From Folioceros fuciformis (Eukaryota > Anthocerotophyta > Anthocerotopsida > Anthocerotales): 43,152 bases of DNA. The notes beneath the pieces are model-generated. The model searched no databases and was not told the DNA's origin. It saw only the letters and a program-made list of their open reading frames with translations. Location of the stretch: positions 100,765-143,916 of the forward strand of contig JBNGIO010005873.1 of the NCBI GenBank assembly GCA_049999805.1, in the 5' to 3' direction. Position numbers and translations under genes: made by a program. Shown here piece by piece: positions 1 to 11,153 of the stretch. Each line of letters opens with the position of its first letter. Positions within the stretch are counted from its first letter, which is position 1.

Positions 1-1137
1 CGACTGGGTCGAGGAGAGAGCCTGCGACAAGTGCAGGGGCAGCGACAGGCGGGAGGTGAAACAGGCTACAAGGGAAGCCATTGCCAATGCCGCGAGAGCT
101 GCTTGCAGGCTTCGGGCCTGGAGGTTACCCGTCGTCCAACCCATGGGTCAGGCGGCTGCCCACCCAGGTTAATGTCCCCGGCCGCTTCTGTGTTGCAGGA
201 TTTGTGGCATGACATCTGCCGAGTGATAAATGTCAAAGCTGCCTGCCACACGGGAGTAGGAGCTAGGTTCCGAGCCTGCGGATTGCTGCGTTTGGGGCTC
301 TTGTTTGGTGGATTCCTCTCTCTCTGTGAGCTGCTTCCTTTGCCACTACCTACTAGCAGGTGGTCACGGCGCTGTACTTCAGAGGAAAAGCACAGACGTG
401 TGGACATCGCAGGCCATGTGTCTTTGCCACCGTGCCTACCATCCCGAGTCCTTTGTTGCTCATCACTGCTGTTGCGCGGTCTGGAGGTTGGAGTGTTGGT
501 TTAGCTGTCCTGTCCCCCAACTCCTTCGTAACAGCAGACACACAGCACCCACCTGGAGAAGGGATCTGCATGATCTTGCCGGCTGAAAGACTGTCTTCCT
601 TGCCTGGGTTGGGCTGGGCTGGGCTGGCCGGACTTTTTGAGTGAACAGACCCGTTGCCCCCCGAGTCACAGCCGAAGTCCTTGTCACCCAAGGTTTCCCC
701 TGCTCTGATGGATCCCATCCTGCTGGGATGGCTGATCCAAAGCCCCCCGGGCCGTGATCATGCCACCAGTGCCGGACGCCTTTCTCTAGCAAGGCCGAAT
801 TGCAAGCAGGATGGATTCGAACTGGCGTGCTTCTTGTCTTGTGCTGGTACATGCCTGTGGTATCCGTGTTCTCCTGGTATGGTAGTTCACGCTTTCTTTA
901 GTGTTTGCGTCCACTTCTTGTTCTGAAGAGGTGGAAAGGCGGGCCGAAATTGTATGCAATTGCCCTTGATTTTGTCTGGTGGAAGTCCGCCACCCCCTGG
1001 CCCCGGGTGTGGTCTCACGTATTGTACTGTCTTGTGCATGTCCAGGGAGCTGTGATGTGAGCACATTCTGCATCATGGAAGGACGGAGAAATGGTACGAT
1101 GGCAAACTCAAGAAGTGGGCAAGGGCCTTGACATGAC
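1..1137. other. 5' flank of the serine hydrolase gene, no gene recognised
   Basis: Several overlapping open frames occur on both strands, but none has recognisable protein content and none joins convincingly to the downstream gene. A short run of GGGCT units lies near 608-628. An upstream ATG at 1133 opens a ten-codon frame that overlaps the ATG at 1138. The 5' untranslated region of the serine hydrolase gene, possibly with an intron, is expected here but I cannot delimit it. Confidence 0.4.
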
Positions 1138-2622
1138 ATGGCGGCCCAGTGTGCGAGCTTGATGGCACCTCCGGATGAGCACCGTGCTGTGTCAGACATA
1201 ATGCACAAGGCCAGCTTAGATCGTGTATTTCCAGGAGGAGCTGTGGGTTTTGGGTCCTGCAATCTGCCGGTCTACTACCGAGCATACGGGACCTTGACAT
1301 ACGAGTCCACGATTGCAGTGACCCCGCAATCTGTGTGGGACATGGCTTCCATCACCAAGGTGATGGTCACAACTCCCTCCATCATGCTCCTGTATGACAG
1401 GGGCCTGCTCAAGCTGGATGCTCGCGCTTGCTACTACATTCCAGAGTTCGGCACCAACGGCAAGGAAGGCGTCACCGTGCGGCAGCTGCTTGCCCATACT
1501 GCAGGACTGCGCGAATTTTACGACTTCTTCGGCATGGGCCTGACCTCAAGACAGCAGGTTTTGGACTACATCATGAACGATAAGCTGTGGTACGCGGTGG
1601 GCACTGCACGCTACAGCGACCTCTCCATGATAGTGCTCGGCTTAGTTGTGGAGCGGATTTCTGGGATTCCCTTGGACGAATTTGCTGCCAAGGAATTGTT
1701 GGAGCCCCTGGGCCTCAGGCACACTTACTTCCGGCCAACAGACTGTTCCGACTTCGATCCCTCTGTGGTTCCCACGGAGGTGGATCTGGTGCACAGGAAC
1801 CGTCTTCTCTGGGGGGAAGTCCACGATCCTACAGCTTTTCTGCTGGGAGGTGTGGCCGGGCATGCGGGCCTCTTTTCATCCATCGTGGATGTGTGCCGGT
1901 TTGCTCAGCTCATGCTGGCTGGAGGCATGGACCTGCCTACTAACAGGCGCTTCTTCCATGAGCAGACTGTGAGGTTGTTCACCACTCCAGCTCCCCAGAC
2001 AGCACGCAATCCCCGCCCCTTTGCTCTTGGCTGGGACGTGGCAGTGCGCAGGTCCTTGGATGGTTATACCTCCGCAGGACGGTTCCTCGGGCCCCGAACC
2101 TTTGGACATACTGGCTTCACTGGCACGTCACTGTGGATGGATCCTGATCAAAACTTGTTTGTAGCTCTGCTCACCAATGCTGTGCACCCAACTGCGACAT
2201 CTGGATCTGGGCACAGGGTTCGAGATGTGCGGCCGTCGATTGCTGATGCTGCCGTGCAGGCCATGAGGGAGCAGGCAATACCTAGGGAGCTCCTGACTTG
2301 GCATCTGGGTCCGTTGTCGGGTCTCTTCGCTGACGAGGCAGCCAAGCCCTTACACAGAAGGGGAGACCCAGGGAAGGTTTTGTACGTCCATCACGAACAC
2401 AGGTCCAATCCTCTGCAGCCTGGTGAGCAAGGAGCACTCCCTGTCCAGACGCTGGGACTGTTTGCAAAACAAGCCTTCGCACCTCTTGGTGATCAGCGGC
2501 CACCAATTCAGGGACCACCTCCTCCAGGGAATTTTGTTAAGATTATAGCGGCCGATGACTTGAACTGGCAAACTCTGCTACCAGTAGTCGTCCTCCTCTG
2601 CCTGTACTGCAAGTTCTCGTAG
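1138..2622 (+). CDS. Bacterial-type serine hydrolase (beta-lactamase/PBP fold, S12 family)
   Basis: A single uninterrupted frame of 494 residues. The three active-site motifs of the class C beta-lactamase/penicillin-binding fold are in order: S71-I-T-K74 (nucleophile and lysine), Y159-S-D161, and H324-T-G326 in the KTG position. A strongly conserved block, GGVAGHAGLFSS (238-249), and GHTGFTGTSLWMDP (323-336) match the bacterial subgroup found next to N-acetylmuramate recycling genes (YbbE-like). In bacteria such enzymes are esterases, amidases or carboxypeptidases, so the substrate here is unknown. The last 17 residues (about 478-494) are hydrophobic and could be a C-terminal membrane anchor. 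No clear transit peptide is visible at the N terminus. In-frame ATGs at codons 9 and 22 are alternative starts. The lack of introns differs from most neighbours and is compatible with an old transfer from bacteria, though the two PPR genes are intronless as well. Confidence 0.85.
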   Translation: MAAQCASLMAPPDEHRAVSDIMHKASLDRVFPGGAVGFGSCNLPVYYRAYGTLTYESTIAVTPQSVWDMASITKVMVTTPSIMLLYDRGLLKLDARACYYIPEFGTNGKEGVTVRQLLAHTAGLREFYDFFGMGLTSRQQVLDYIMNDKLWYAVGTARYSDLSMIVLGLVVERISGIPLDEFAAKELLEPLGLRHTYFRPTDCSDFDPSVVPTEVDLVHRNRLLWGEVHDPTAFLLGGVAGHAGLFSSIVDVCRFAQLMLAGGMDLPTNRRFFHEQTVRLFTTPAPQTARNPRPFALGWDVAVRRSLDGYTSAGRFLGPRTFGHTGFTGTSLWMDPDQNLFVALLTNAVHPTATSGSGHRVRDVRPSIADAAVQAMREQAIPRELLTWHLGPLSGLFADEAAKPLHRRGDPGKVLYVHHEHRSNPLQPGEQGALPVQTLGLFAKQAFAPLGDQRPPIQGPPPPGNFVKIIAADDLNWQTLLPVVVLLCLYCKFS

Positions 2623-2700
2623 AAGAGGCGAGTCGAACAAATTTGTAGGAAGATTAGCTCTTCACCAATTTGATTCATGAAGGGGCCAATGCGTCAGTTG

Positions 2701-2844
2701 CTCATTGCAGTGGCAAGTTCTAAATTCAAAGCATCTTGTGCTCTGGCATCCCACCTACCAGTCTAAGCTCCACTCATTGCAGTGGCAAGTTCTGAATTCA
2801 AAGCATCTTGTGCTCTAGCATCCCACCTACCAGTCTAAGCTCCA
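2701..2844. repeat. 72-bp tandem duplication
   Basis: Two adjacent copies (2701-2772 and 2773-2844) differ at only two positions by eye. They lie in the short convergent spacer between the serine hydrolase stop and the AMMECR1 stop, so they probably sit in or near a 3' untranslated region. The near identity points to a recent slippage or unequal-exchange event. Confidence 0.9.
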
Positions 2845-3175
2845 CATGCACGGCCTTCATCAGCCGATTCGCATCCAACAACCATGGGAGTTCAACAGCC
2901 AATTTGGCTGGAATCCAATGAAATGTTTTATGGGCTACAAATGTGACCCTCACAGAGAGCTCACGGGAACCTACCTACTACTACTCTCCTGGCCAGCTGA
3001 ATTGCTTGGCAGACATTATTGGGGTTTCTTTTTACAGATCTCCGGTTGACAGAACATGTACCTTTTTCCTTGCTGGACTGACGGGCAAAGGAAAAAAGGC
3101 AATCCTAGGCCTGGCAATTGGCAAGACCTACCTGGCGCACAGATGAGACATTCCCACGGAGTGTACGTACATACC

Positions 3176-4536
<1,361 letters not shown>

Positions 4537-5805
4537 GGCGACGCCGGGGATGGAGCAGGCCGAGAACGAAGGATTAGAGAGCACAGTGGCGTCGGTATGC
4601 AGAGGCCAATTGCGGAACAAGCCCACCCGCTTGTTCTGCGCACATACCACGCCCCGGCGCCGGCAACACCATGGATGGCCGGACACAAGCAGCAGGTCGC
4701 TAGCTGCGGGACATCCGCGCGGATGGCGAGGCTGTGGATCGGGCGGAAAGCAACAGCATAGCACAAAGCGCTTGAGATTCGATTGCTGGCTGCCAAAGAA
4801 CTGTCGCACCGCACCTTAGGGGCTGAGAGGTAAACGTGCCCTATACGGCCCTGTTACTTTCCCCACCAAGACAATGCATTAGTGGAACGTTTGTTGCAAG
4901 TGCAGTCCACAGCGATGCTCCTCTCCACACTGCTTACCACCCGGGGCAGAAGTGCAAGACCCATGCAACCCCGTTCTGGAGGGGCGTACCTAATTGTAAC
5001 CGCGACACCCGATTCCGCCGGCTCTTATTATACAACTTCCTTCCTCCTTCGTATCGTGATTAGGCGCAGTGCACCGCAGGCACTGCTGCTGTCTTGTGTT
5101 GCCTACAGTATGTACAACCATGATAAATGCCAGGTTTTCAGGTACACATGTGTGCAGGTACCGCGTTCGTTACATATGTCGTGTATCATGGTACAAGCTA
5201 GGCGATGCGACTAGGTACCGAGTTCCAAAACATTCCGTCCCAGTTGTAATGTCCATGTTTCCACGGGTAGCCCTAATTGGTCAGAGCAAAAAAAGGAGTA
5301 ATGAATGGACAAGGTGTAACGTGGCGAGCGAGGTGAGGAGCACGACTAACCAGATCGTAACACTCGGAGGGAGTAAGCAGACTTGTGCTACGGTGCTTGC
5401 TTCGCGTTGCGGTTTGCCAATCTTTCCGGGAACCTCCAATTTCGCGGCTAGACGGACGACTGCTCCCGATTGTAAAGAAAATAACGGAGACTGAGCTAGC
5501 TGTAGCAGATCGTGTGGTATGAGACTGGGGCCAGGGCAAGTAGCATGGAGGGACCAGGGCCCGGGATTCCGTGCGCATCGGCAGCGGGCTGCTTGCGGCA
5601 ATGATCGTTCCCGGCAGCTCTCGGGCTTGCTGGATTGCCGTGGCGGAGGGGTCACAGCTGGTAGTTCATAGGGGATGGCAGCCAAGGCACTGGAGGCTAG
5701 GCTAGGGAGCCTGTGGACCTTCTTTTCTGCTGCTGGCCGATTTGATTGGTGTGGAATGCTCTTGTCGTAGTGCGTGTACTTGATGATGACTTACGGAGGG
5801 CGCCC
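4537..5805. other. Divergent intergenic region between AMMECR1 and LAZ1-type genes
   Basis: About 1.27 kb separates two outward-facing start codons, so it probably holds both promoters. Open frames here, including the one running upstream from the AMMECR1 ATG, show no recognisable protein. I see no convincing TATA box on either side. Confidence 0.5.
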
Positions 5806-8093
5806 ATGAATATGAGGATTCTATATGAAGGTCTCGTCACCACAGCGGAGTCCAGTTTGTCGAACCAGCACGTCTGGGCAATCATCATTGCTGGTATATT
5901 CGTGCTTGCAGCCCTCGCCTTGTCCACGTTTCTGCTCGTGGAACACCTGACGGCGTACAACAATCCTGAGGTAGGGGTTCACTTGTGAGCTGGGGATTCT
6001 TGGAATTGGCTGTTGCGTTGATCTGGGTGATGCGGTTACCTTTGCTGGCTTCTCTAACGGCAGGCGTTGGTTTGCCAGGAGCAGAAATGGCTGATTGGTG
6101 TCATCTTTATGGTTCCCATATACTCCGTTGAATCGGTAGGTGCAACAGCATGGTTTTGGTGTCTTTTCCTTTTCTCTGTCCCCCGTCCGTTGTGGGCAGC
6201 TCTGTGTTTCACCTGCTCACTGTAAACCCCTCCTGTGGCTGTCAGTTCATATCCTTATGGAAGCCTGATGTGTCGCTGGAGTGCAACATTCTGCGCAACT
6301 GTTATGAAGCATATGCTTTATACTCTTTTGGATGTTACTTGATAGCATGTTTAGGTGCGGTATCTCCTCTCCCAGCAGTTCCTGCCATGGAGTTTATCTT
6401 GCTTGAACGTCTTCTCGCAGACCGGCTATTGCCAGCTGCTTGATGAAACAGGCTGTCCTTGTAGGTGGCGAAGATAAGGTTATAGAAAAGCTTGAGAGGC
6501 AAGCGACGGGGGTAGGACCCCGAACGCCTCTGCTGGAGCATTCTGCAAGTGGTGAAAGTGCGTTCATCAAACATGTACCTCCCCTTAATCTCTGCCTGCA
6601 GCCCTGGGTGCTTGGAGAAGACTTCTATCAGGCTGCAAAGTTTGGCATTGTACAATATGTAAGAGTGTCTTGACATCACCCTGTTGTGGAATCTCTTCTT
6701 GGTGTCTAGCTGGTTTTCCAAGTAGCGGGAAGTAGACTCGTGTATCCTTAACGTGCTGTAGCAGCTAGGCTATCTTTGCTCAGCTTTTCTCGCGAACGAG
6801 TGTCCTTGCAGATGATACTGAAGACATTTTGTGCTTTTTTGGCTTTAATACTGGAGCAGTTCAACCTCTATGGAGATGCTGAGTTTAATTGGGAAACTGG
6901 GTCAGTGCCCCTACTCTACAGTGTTTGCCGATTTGACTGCTTAGCATAGTGCAGTGCATGGTTTGACGTATTCCCCGCTGCTGCTGACCTGGCGGAAAAC
7001 GTGTGTTGCAGGTATCCGTACATAACAATTGTGCTGAATTTCAGTCAAACATGGGCTCTGTACTGTTTAATACAGTTTTATGCCGTTACCAGAGACGAGT
7101 TGGCCCCCATTAGGCCACTTGCAAAATTTGTCTGTTTCAAATCTATCGTGTTTGCCACCTGGTGGCAGGAAGTCATCTTTGCTTTTATCTTTTCTGAAGG
7201 GTTTGCTCCCAAGTGGCTTCCTGAGGGGATCATCGTCATGCTGGGCGACAATTTCCAGAGGAATTTGCAGGACTTCATCATTTGTCTAGAGGTGGGTTGT
7301 TTTCAATTCTGTCGTAAACCGTTCAGATCTTTCTCTTGCTTTCCCATCTGCTTAAACCACAGTACTTGGCAGATGTCTATCGCCGCGGTAGCCCACATCT
7401 ACGTCTTCCCAGCCACTCCTTACCAGATGATGGATGGCCTACATCGACGAGGGAGTGTTGCTGTTCTGGCTGACTATGCCTCAATAGACTCACCCCTTGA
7501 CCCTGAGGAAATCAAGGAAAGCGAAAGACCAAGTATTGTTCGCGTACTTGCCAATGATCTTGAGAAGACAGCCACTAGTCTGAAAGAGAGCTTTCATGAC
7601 GTCGTGTTTGGAGGTGGTGAACACGTAAGTTTCTGTGAAGTTAGTGGTGAGAAAGTAAATCGAGTGCTTTGAACTTGATTCGCGCTTGTCGTAAATTATG
7701 AAAGGGGTTTCACTATTACCATTGCAGGTCGTTAATGATGTGAAAATGACAATGTCGCAAGCTGTGGAGCCCATGGAGAAAGGTATCAGTCGAATTAATG
7801 AGACTCTTCATCAGTTGCACTGGGTTAGCAGGCGGAGGGAGAAGGAAAAGGAGAAGGATAAAGATAAGGATAAGGATAAGCATGTCAAAGATGATACCTG
7901 GCTTTCGGATTCTTCTCACAAATCAGTCAGGGGGATTGATGATCCTTTGTTGACAGGGAGTGTGAGTGATAGTGGACTAGCCAGAGGTAGAAAGCCAAAC
8001 CCATCATATGGGAGCGCTGATAGCAGTGGAGAAAGTAGCGATCAAGGGGGTGGCTTCAAGACTGGGGGCCGAAGGTGGACTGTTCGTCGGTAG
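5806..8093 (+). CDS. LAZ1/TMEM184-type membrane protein (DUF300), eight exons
   Basis: Exons 5806-5970, 6079-6135, 6246-6354, 6465-6658, 6812-6900, 7012-7291, 7373-7624 and 7728-8093 join in phase to give 503 residues. Family landmarks appear in order: a first membrane segment followed by EHLTAYNNPEEQKW, then MVPIYSVESFISLWKP, NCYEAYALYSFGCYLIACLG, ILEQFNLYGDAEF, YPYITIVLNFSQTWALYCL, WWQEVIFAF, and HIYVFPATPYQMM. This is the organic solute transporter Ost-alpha/TMEM184/LAZ1 fold with about seven membrane spans. Plant members are linked to vacuole function, brassinosteroid signalling and cell death. The cytosolic tail carries an alternating Lys/Glu/Asp stretch (encoded about 7838-7880) followed by a Ser/Gly-rich end. 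An ATG in frame upstream (5746) is not supported by conservation, while a second ATG at 5812 is possible. Confidence 0.93.
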
Positions 8094-8954
8094 TCTTAGG
8101 CGGAAGATTCATGAAAGCTGCGACCTCTCCTGAACGTCATAATCACATCTTTCCCGTATTGTCCATGCAACCTACTCATATGGCTGAAAGGTTCCACATC
8201 GATTCATGTGGATTGTTGCAGCTGGTACCGTGAGAACTGCTTCTGTTTTTTCGTGCAGTCGCACTTTTACAGACGTCCAGGCCCGAGCACCGTAGTCCCA
8301 TCAGTGGCGTTACTTGTAACATGAATGTGGGTATTCTGAGAGGCCAGCATAGGAATTCACCAGGATGGCCAGAAATGCTTTTGTCCGGCCCAGCCCAGGG
8401 ATCAGCGCGGGTAGGCATCGATGCGTATAGATGCAATGCCATCAAGCCATCACTGTGTTTAGGGACAGTTCTGTGTGTCCTTGCTACATCGACAGATTGC
8501 TTCTGTGAGACGTCGGACTTTCTGTGTGTCATACGTCTCGAATATGGTGTGTGCTGTGATTTATGTTTGCATTTGGAAGGAGTACCAGAGATGAGCCCGC
8601 CTTGGTTGCATCAGATTCTGTGGCATCAGTTTGTTGGGAGCATTGTTGTGAGGTGGTTAGGTGTCACAAACTGGTCGTGTGTTCCCTGCTCCATCTTACC
8701 ATCTCGAAACGCTCAGGGTCTTCCGTCATGTGAGCGAGGACTTCCCCGTATATGAAATGTTGTAGAGTATTTTGAAGAATGTGGATACTGCAACTGGCCG
8801 TGGTACCGTGACTCGTATGTTCCAAAGGTTCGACTCATACGTCCATATTGTAGGCATGTGTGGGGCGGCGCAGCCCTGTACTGTACAGATCCTGTAACCA
8901 TGGACTCGAAAACTCTATTTTGTGATTGTAACCATGGACTCAAAGACTTTATTT

Positions 8955-9088
8955 GTTGGTGCCTGGCCAGGGTGGTCGTGACTTTATCTCCGTTGGTGCT
9001 TCGCCAGGGTGGCCGTGACGTTATCTCCGTNNNNNNNNNNGGTGGCCGTGACGTTATCTCCGTTGGTGCTTCGCCAGGGTGGCCGTGG
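8955..9088. repeat. 37-bp tandem repeat array interrupted by a gap
   Basis: Units beginning GTTGGTGC recur every 37 bases at 8955 and 8992 and again after the ten-N gap. The gap lies inside the array, so the true copy number is unknown and the assembly has probably collapsed it. Confidence 0.85.
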
Positions 9089-9094
9089 CGCGCG

Positions 9095-9120
9095 AGAAAA
9101 TCACGCGCGCGTGATTTTCT
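9095..9120. repeat. 26-bp perfect palindrome
   Basis: The sequence from 9095 to 9120 equals its own reverse complement: arms AGAAAATCACGCG and CGCGTGATTTTCT with no loop. It directly follows the 37-bp array. The arms do not extend beyond these limits. Confidence 0.9.
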
Positions 9121-9442
9121 AACACCATATCAAGTATGCAGTGGACACCACGTAGACGTTGTTTGTGATCTTCTAAGTGAAATTACGAAGATCGCTGCCT
9201 CCTTCTACCGTCTGCCGTTGGGTAGTGCATCAAGAGGCAGGTTGTTGCTCGCCGTGTGGCATGTCCTCCTTGTCTCTCAACGATGAACAGAGAGAAAAAC
9301 TTTGCTTCCTCGTGCACACCGTCCTTGTGTAGGCCCATTGCACATCTTACACCACTGACCATGTGCCTACGAATACTAGCCTCCACCACCTCCATTCATC
9401 AATGCAACACAAGCAGCGGAGGAGGAGGCCCATAGGGCCTTC

Positions 9443-9597
9443 TCCTCACTCGCTGCTTGTGTTGGATGAGCAAGGAGCTTCTTGTCTTTGTAAGGGTAGA
9501 TGAACAAATCGGGGCCGTCCTCCTCACTCGCTGCTTGCGTTGGATGAGCTCGGAGCTTCTTGTCTTTGTAAGGGTAGGTGAACAAATCAGGGCGGAG
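9443..9597. repeat. 78-bp tandem duplication with open minus-strand frame
   Basis: Two copies start at 9443 and 9521, each beginning TCCTCACTCGCTGCTTG. Because 78 is a multiple of three, a minus-strand frame (9585-9376) repeats a YPYKDKK...HPTQAASEE unit. No splice partners or homology support a real protein. Confidence 0.8.
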
Positions 9598-10300
9598 GGC
9601 GGCCCCTCCCCTAGATCTAAGCCGATCTAGTTCCAGTCTCTCGTCCTCGTAATGTAGTATGTAACTTCTTGCTAACCTGATCCAAATTCTTTTCTTTGCG
9701 AAAAAGGTTAAGTACTTGCTTCCAAACTTCTACACAAGACATGTCTCCATGCTTGTTGACGCCATCTTTCATTTTCTCTTACTTGCTAATCAATCTTACT
9801 ACTTCACCCTCTTGTTATAGAAAGAACATTATCAGGGCCTCGAAGTTCACACTTGCACACAAGCTCCCACATGCCCAAGGCTAGGAGCTTTGCCATTGTA
9901 TACAACCTTGCGCAAGCACCAAGCACAAGGCTGAGAATTTAGCTGTTGCACACAATTTCTCAAAAGCACAAAGCTAAGTAAGTATCCAATTATGATGCTC
10001 AAGAGAAGTATACAAGGCTCTTGAACATTGCTCTCACACCATGTCACCCTCTATCTCGCAGCGGCACGGGAGGTCCTTGCCTCCCATGGGCTCGCTGCTC
10101 CACCTTCCTTCCCTTCACCCTCATTGCCCTAGCGTATGAGCTCTGCCCCGGTGGACTCCACTCCACTCGCTACTTCGATGCCTGCAGTACCGCTGGCCTG
10201 TGAAATGAAGAAGCTTCAATCAATCTTGACTGCACCACACGCAATGTAAGGAGTCTCGCGTCGTCCAGGCTTTGGGACATTGCTTTTCTCTTTCCGGAGA

Positions 10301-10470
10301 GGCGCATAAAGTTCGTCATTCAATGCTACGTTCCTCATCGCTCGTCTGAGGGGGGCGCATAAAGTTCGTCATTCAATGCCAGATTCCTCACGCTCGTTGG
10401 CGCAGCTGGGAATCGGGTGGTGCAGACAGCTCAGAGGAGGAGACTCCCATAAAGTTCGTTGTTCAATTGG
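10301..10470. repeat. Spaced direct repeats around a CATAAAGTTCGT core
   Basis: GGCGCATAAAGTTCGTCATT occurs at 10301 and 10354 (53 bases apart). A diverged third copy, CATAAAGTTCGTTGTTCAAT, starts at 10448. They lie about 0.7 kb upstream of the galactan synthase start. No function is evident. Confidence 0.75.
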
Positions 10471-11153
10471 ACGTGCCTTTTGAGCTGGACAGTATAAAGA
10501 TCGGGGTTCAGCGCCCGGCGTTTGGAGAAACATGAAGACAATTGACAGAGAATGGCCGACAAACCAGCTGTCCCACGCCGCAATAAGTCACCGTCCACGT
10601 TTCTGGAGGATGCTCCCGGACTTCCGGACTCCAGAACACGTACTGCTCGACAATCCCCGCTCGTCCACTGGCGGCGCATGGCCTATTGAACGTATTTGCA
10701 TATCTAGACCACATGCACAGAGGGAATAGCAGCAACGTCGATTCTGCGGCTAATCCCATTGCTCCTCCTCTTGCCCGAGTATCGTGCTCCGTAGATGTAT
10801 CATGGGCCTCTCATGTTTACAAATCCATCCAGGTTTCCATCTCCCCTTTGTGGGAGCCCACGTGCAGCTTTTGAAGATGGCGTGTTCGAGGCTGAAACGG
10901 TCACGATGATATTTATTACTGCCTCGACAAACGGTGGGACCGGCTGTGACTCCTGGACCAAACGCCAGGCCAGGTGTTCGCCCAAGGCCATTCAATGCAA
11001 TGGCCAAGCGACAATGCTTCGATGGGGGAAGGCTAGATTGCTAGCAGCTAGCCCAGCTCCGGTCATCCTTGGGCTTCCACCTCCGGTAATGTACATACAT
11101 ACGCTTGGGCTTTATGATACAACAGGTCCATGTGCACGCTGTGAGGTGAGTCG

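Larger units (their letters stand above)
8094..11153. other. Gene-poor spacer with several tandem repeats and an assembly gap
   Basis: No protein or RNA gene is recognisable on either strand. It contains a 34-bp imperfect duplication (8894-8961), a 37-bp array broken by ten Ns (9031-9040), a 26-bp perfect palindrome, a 78-bp duplication and a 53-bp spaced repeat. Part of the left end must be the 3' untranslated region of the LAZ1-type gene and the right end the promoter of the galactan synthase. Confidence 0.6.

Noticed and set aside
9095-9120. Perfect palindrome as a transcription terminator
   Set aside because: Hairpin-plus-U terminators are bacterial. This is plant nuclear DNA and there is no gene ending next to it.
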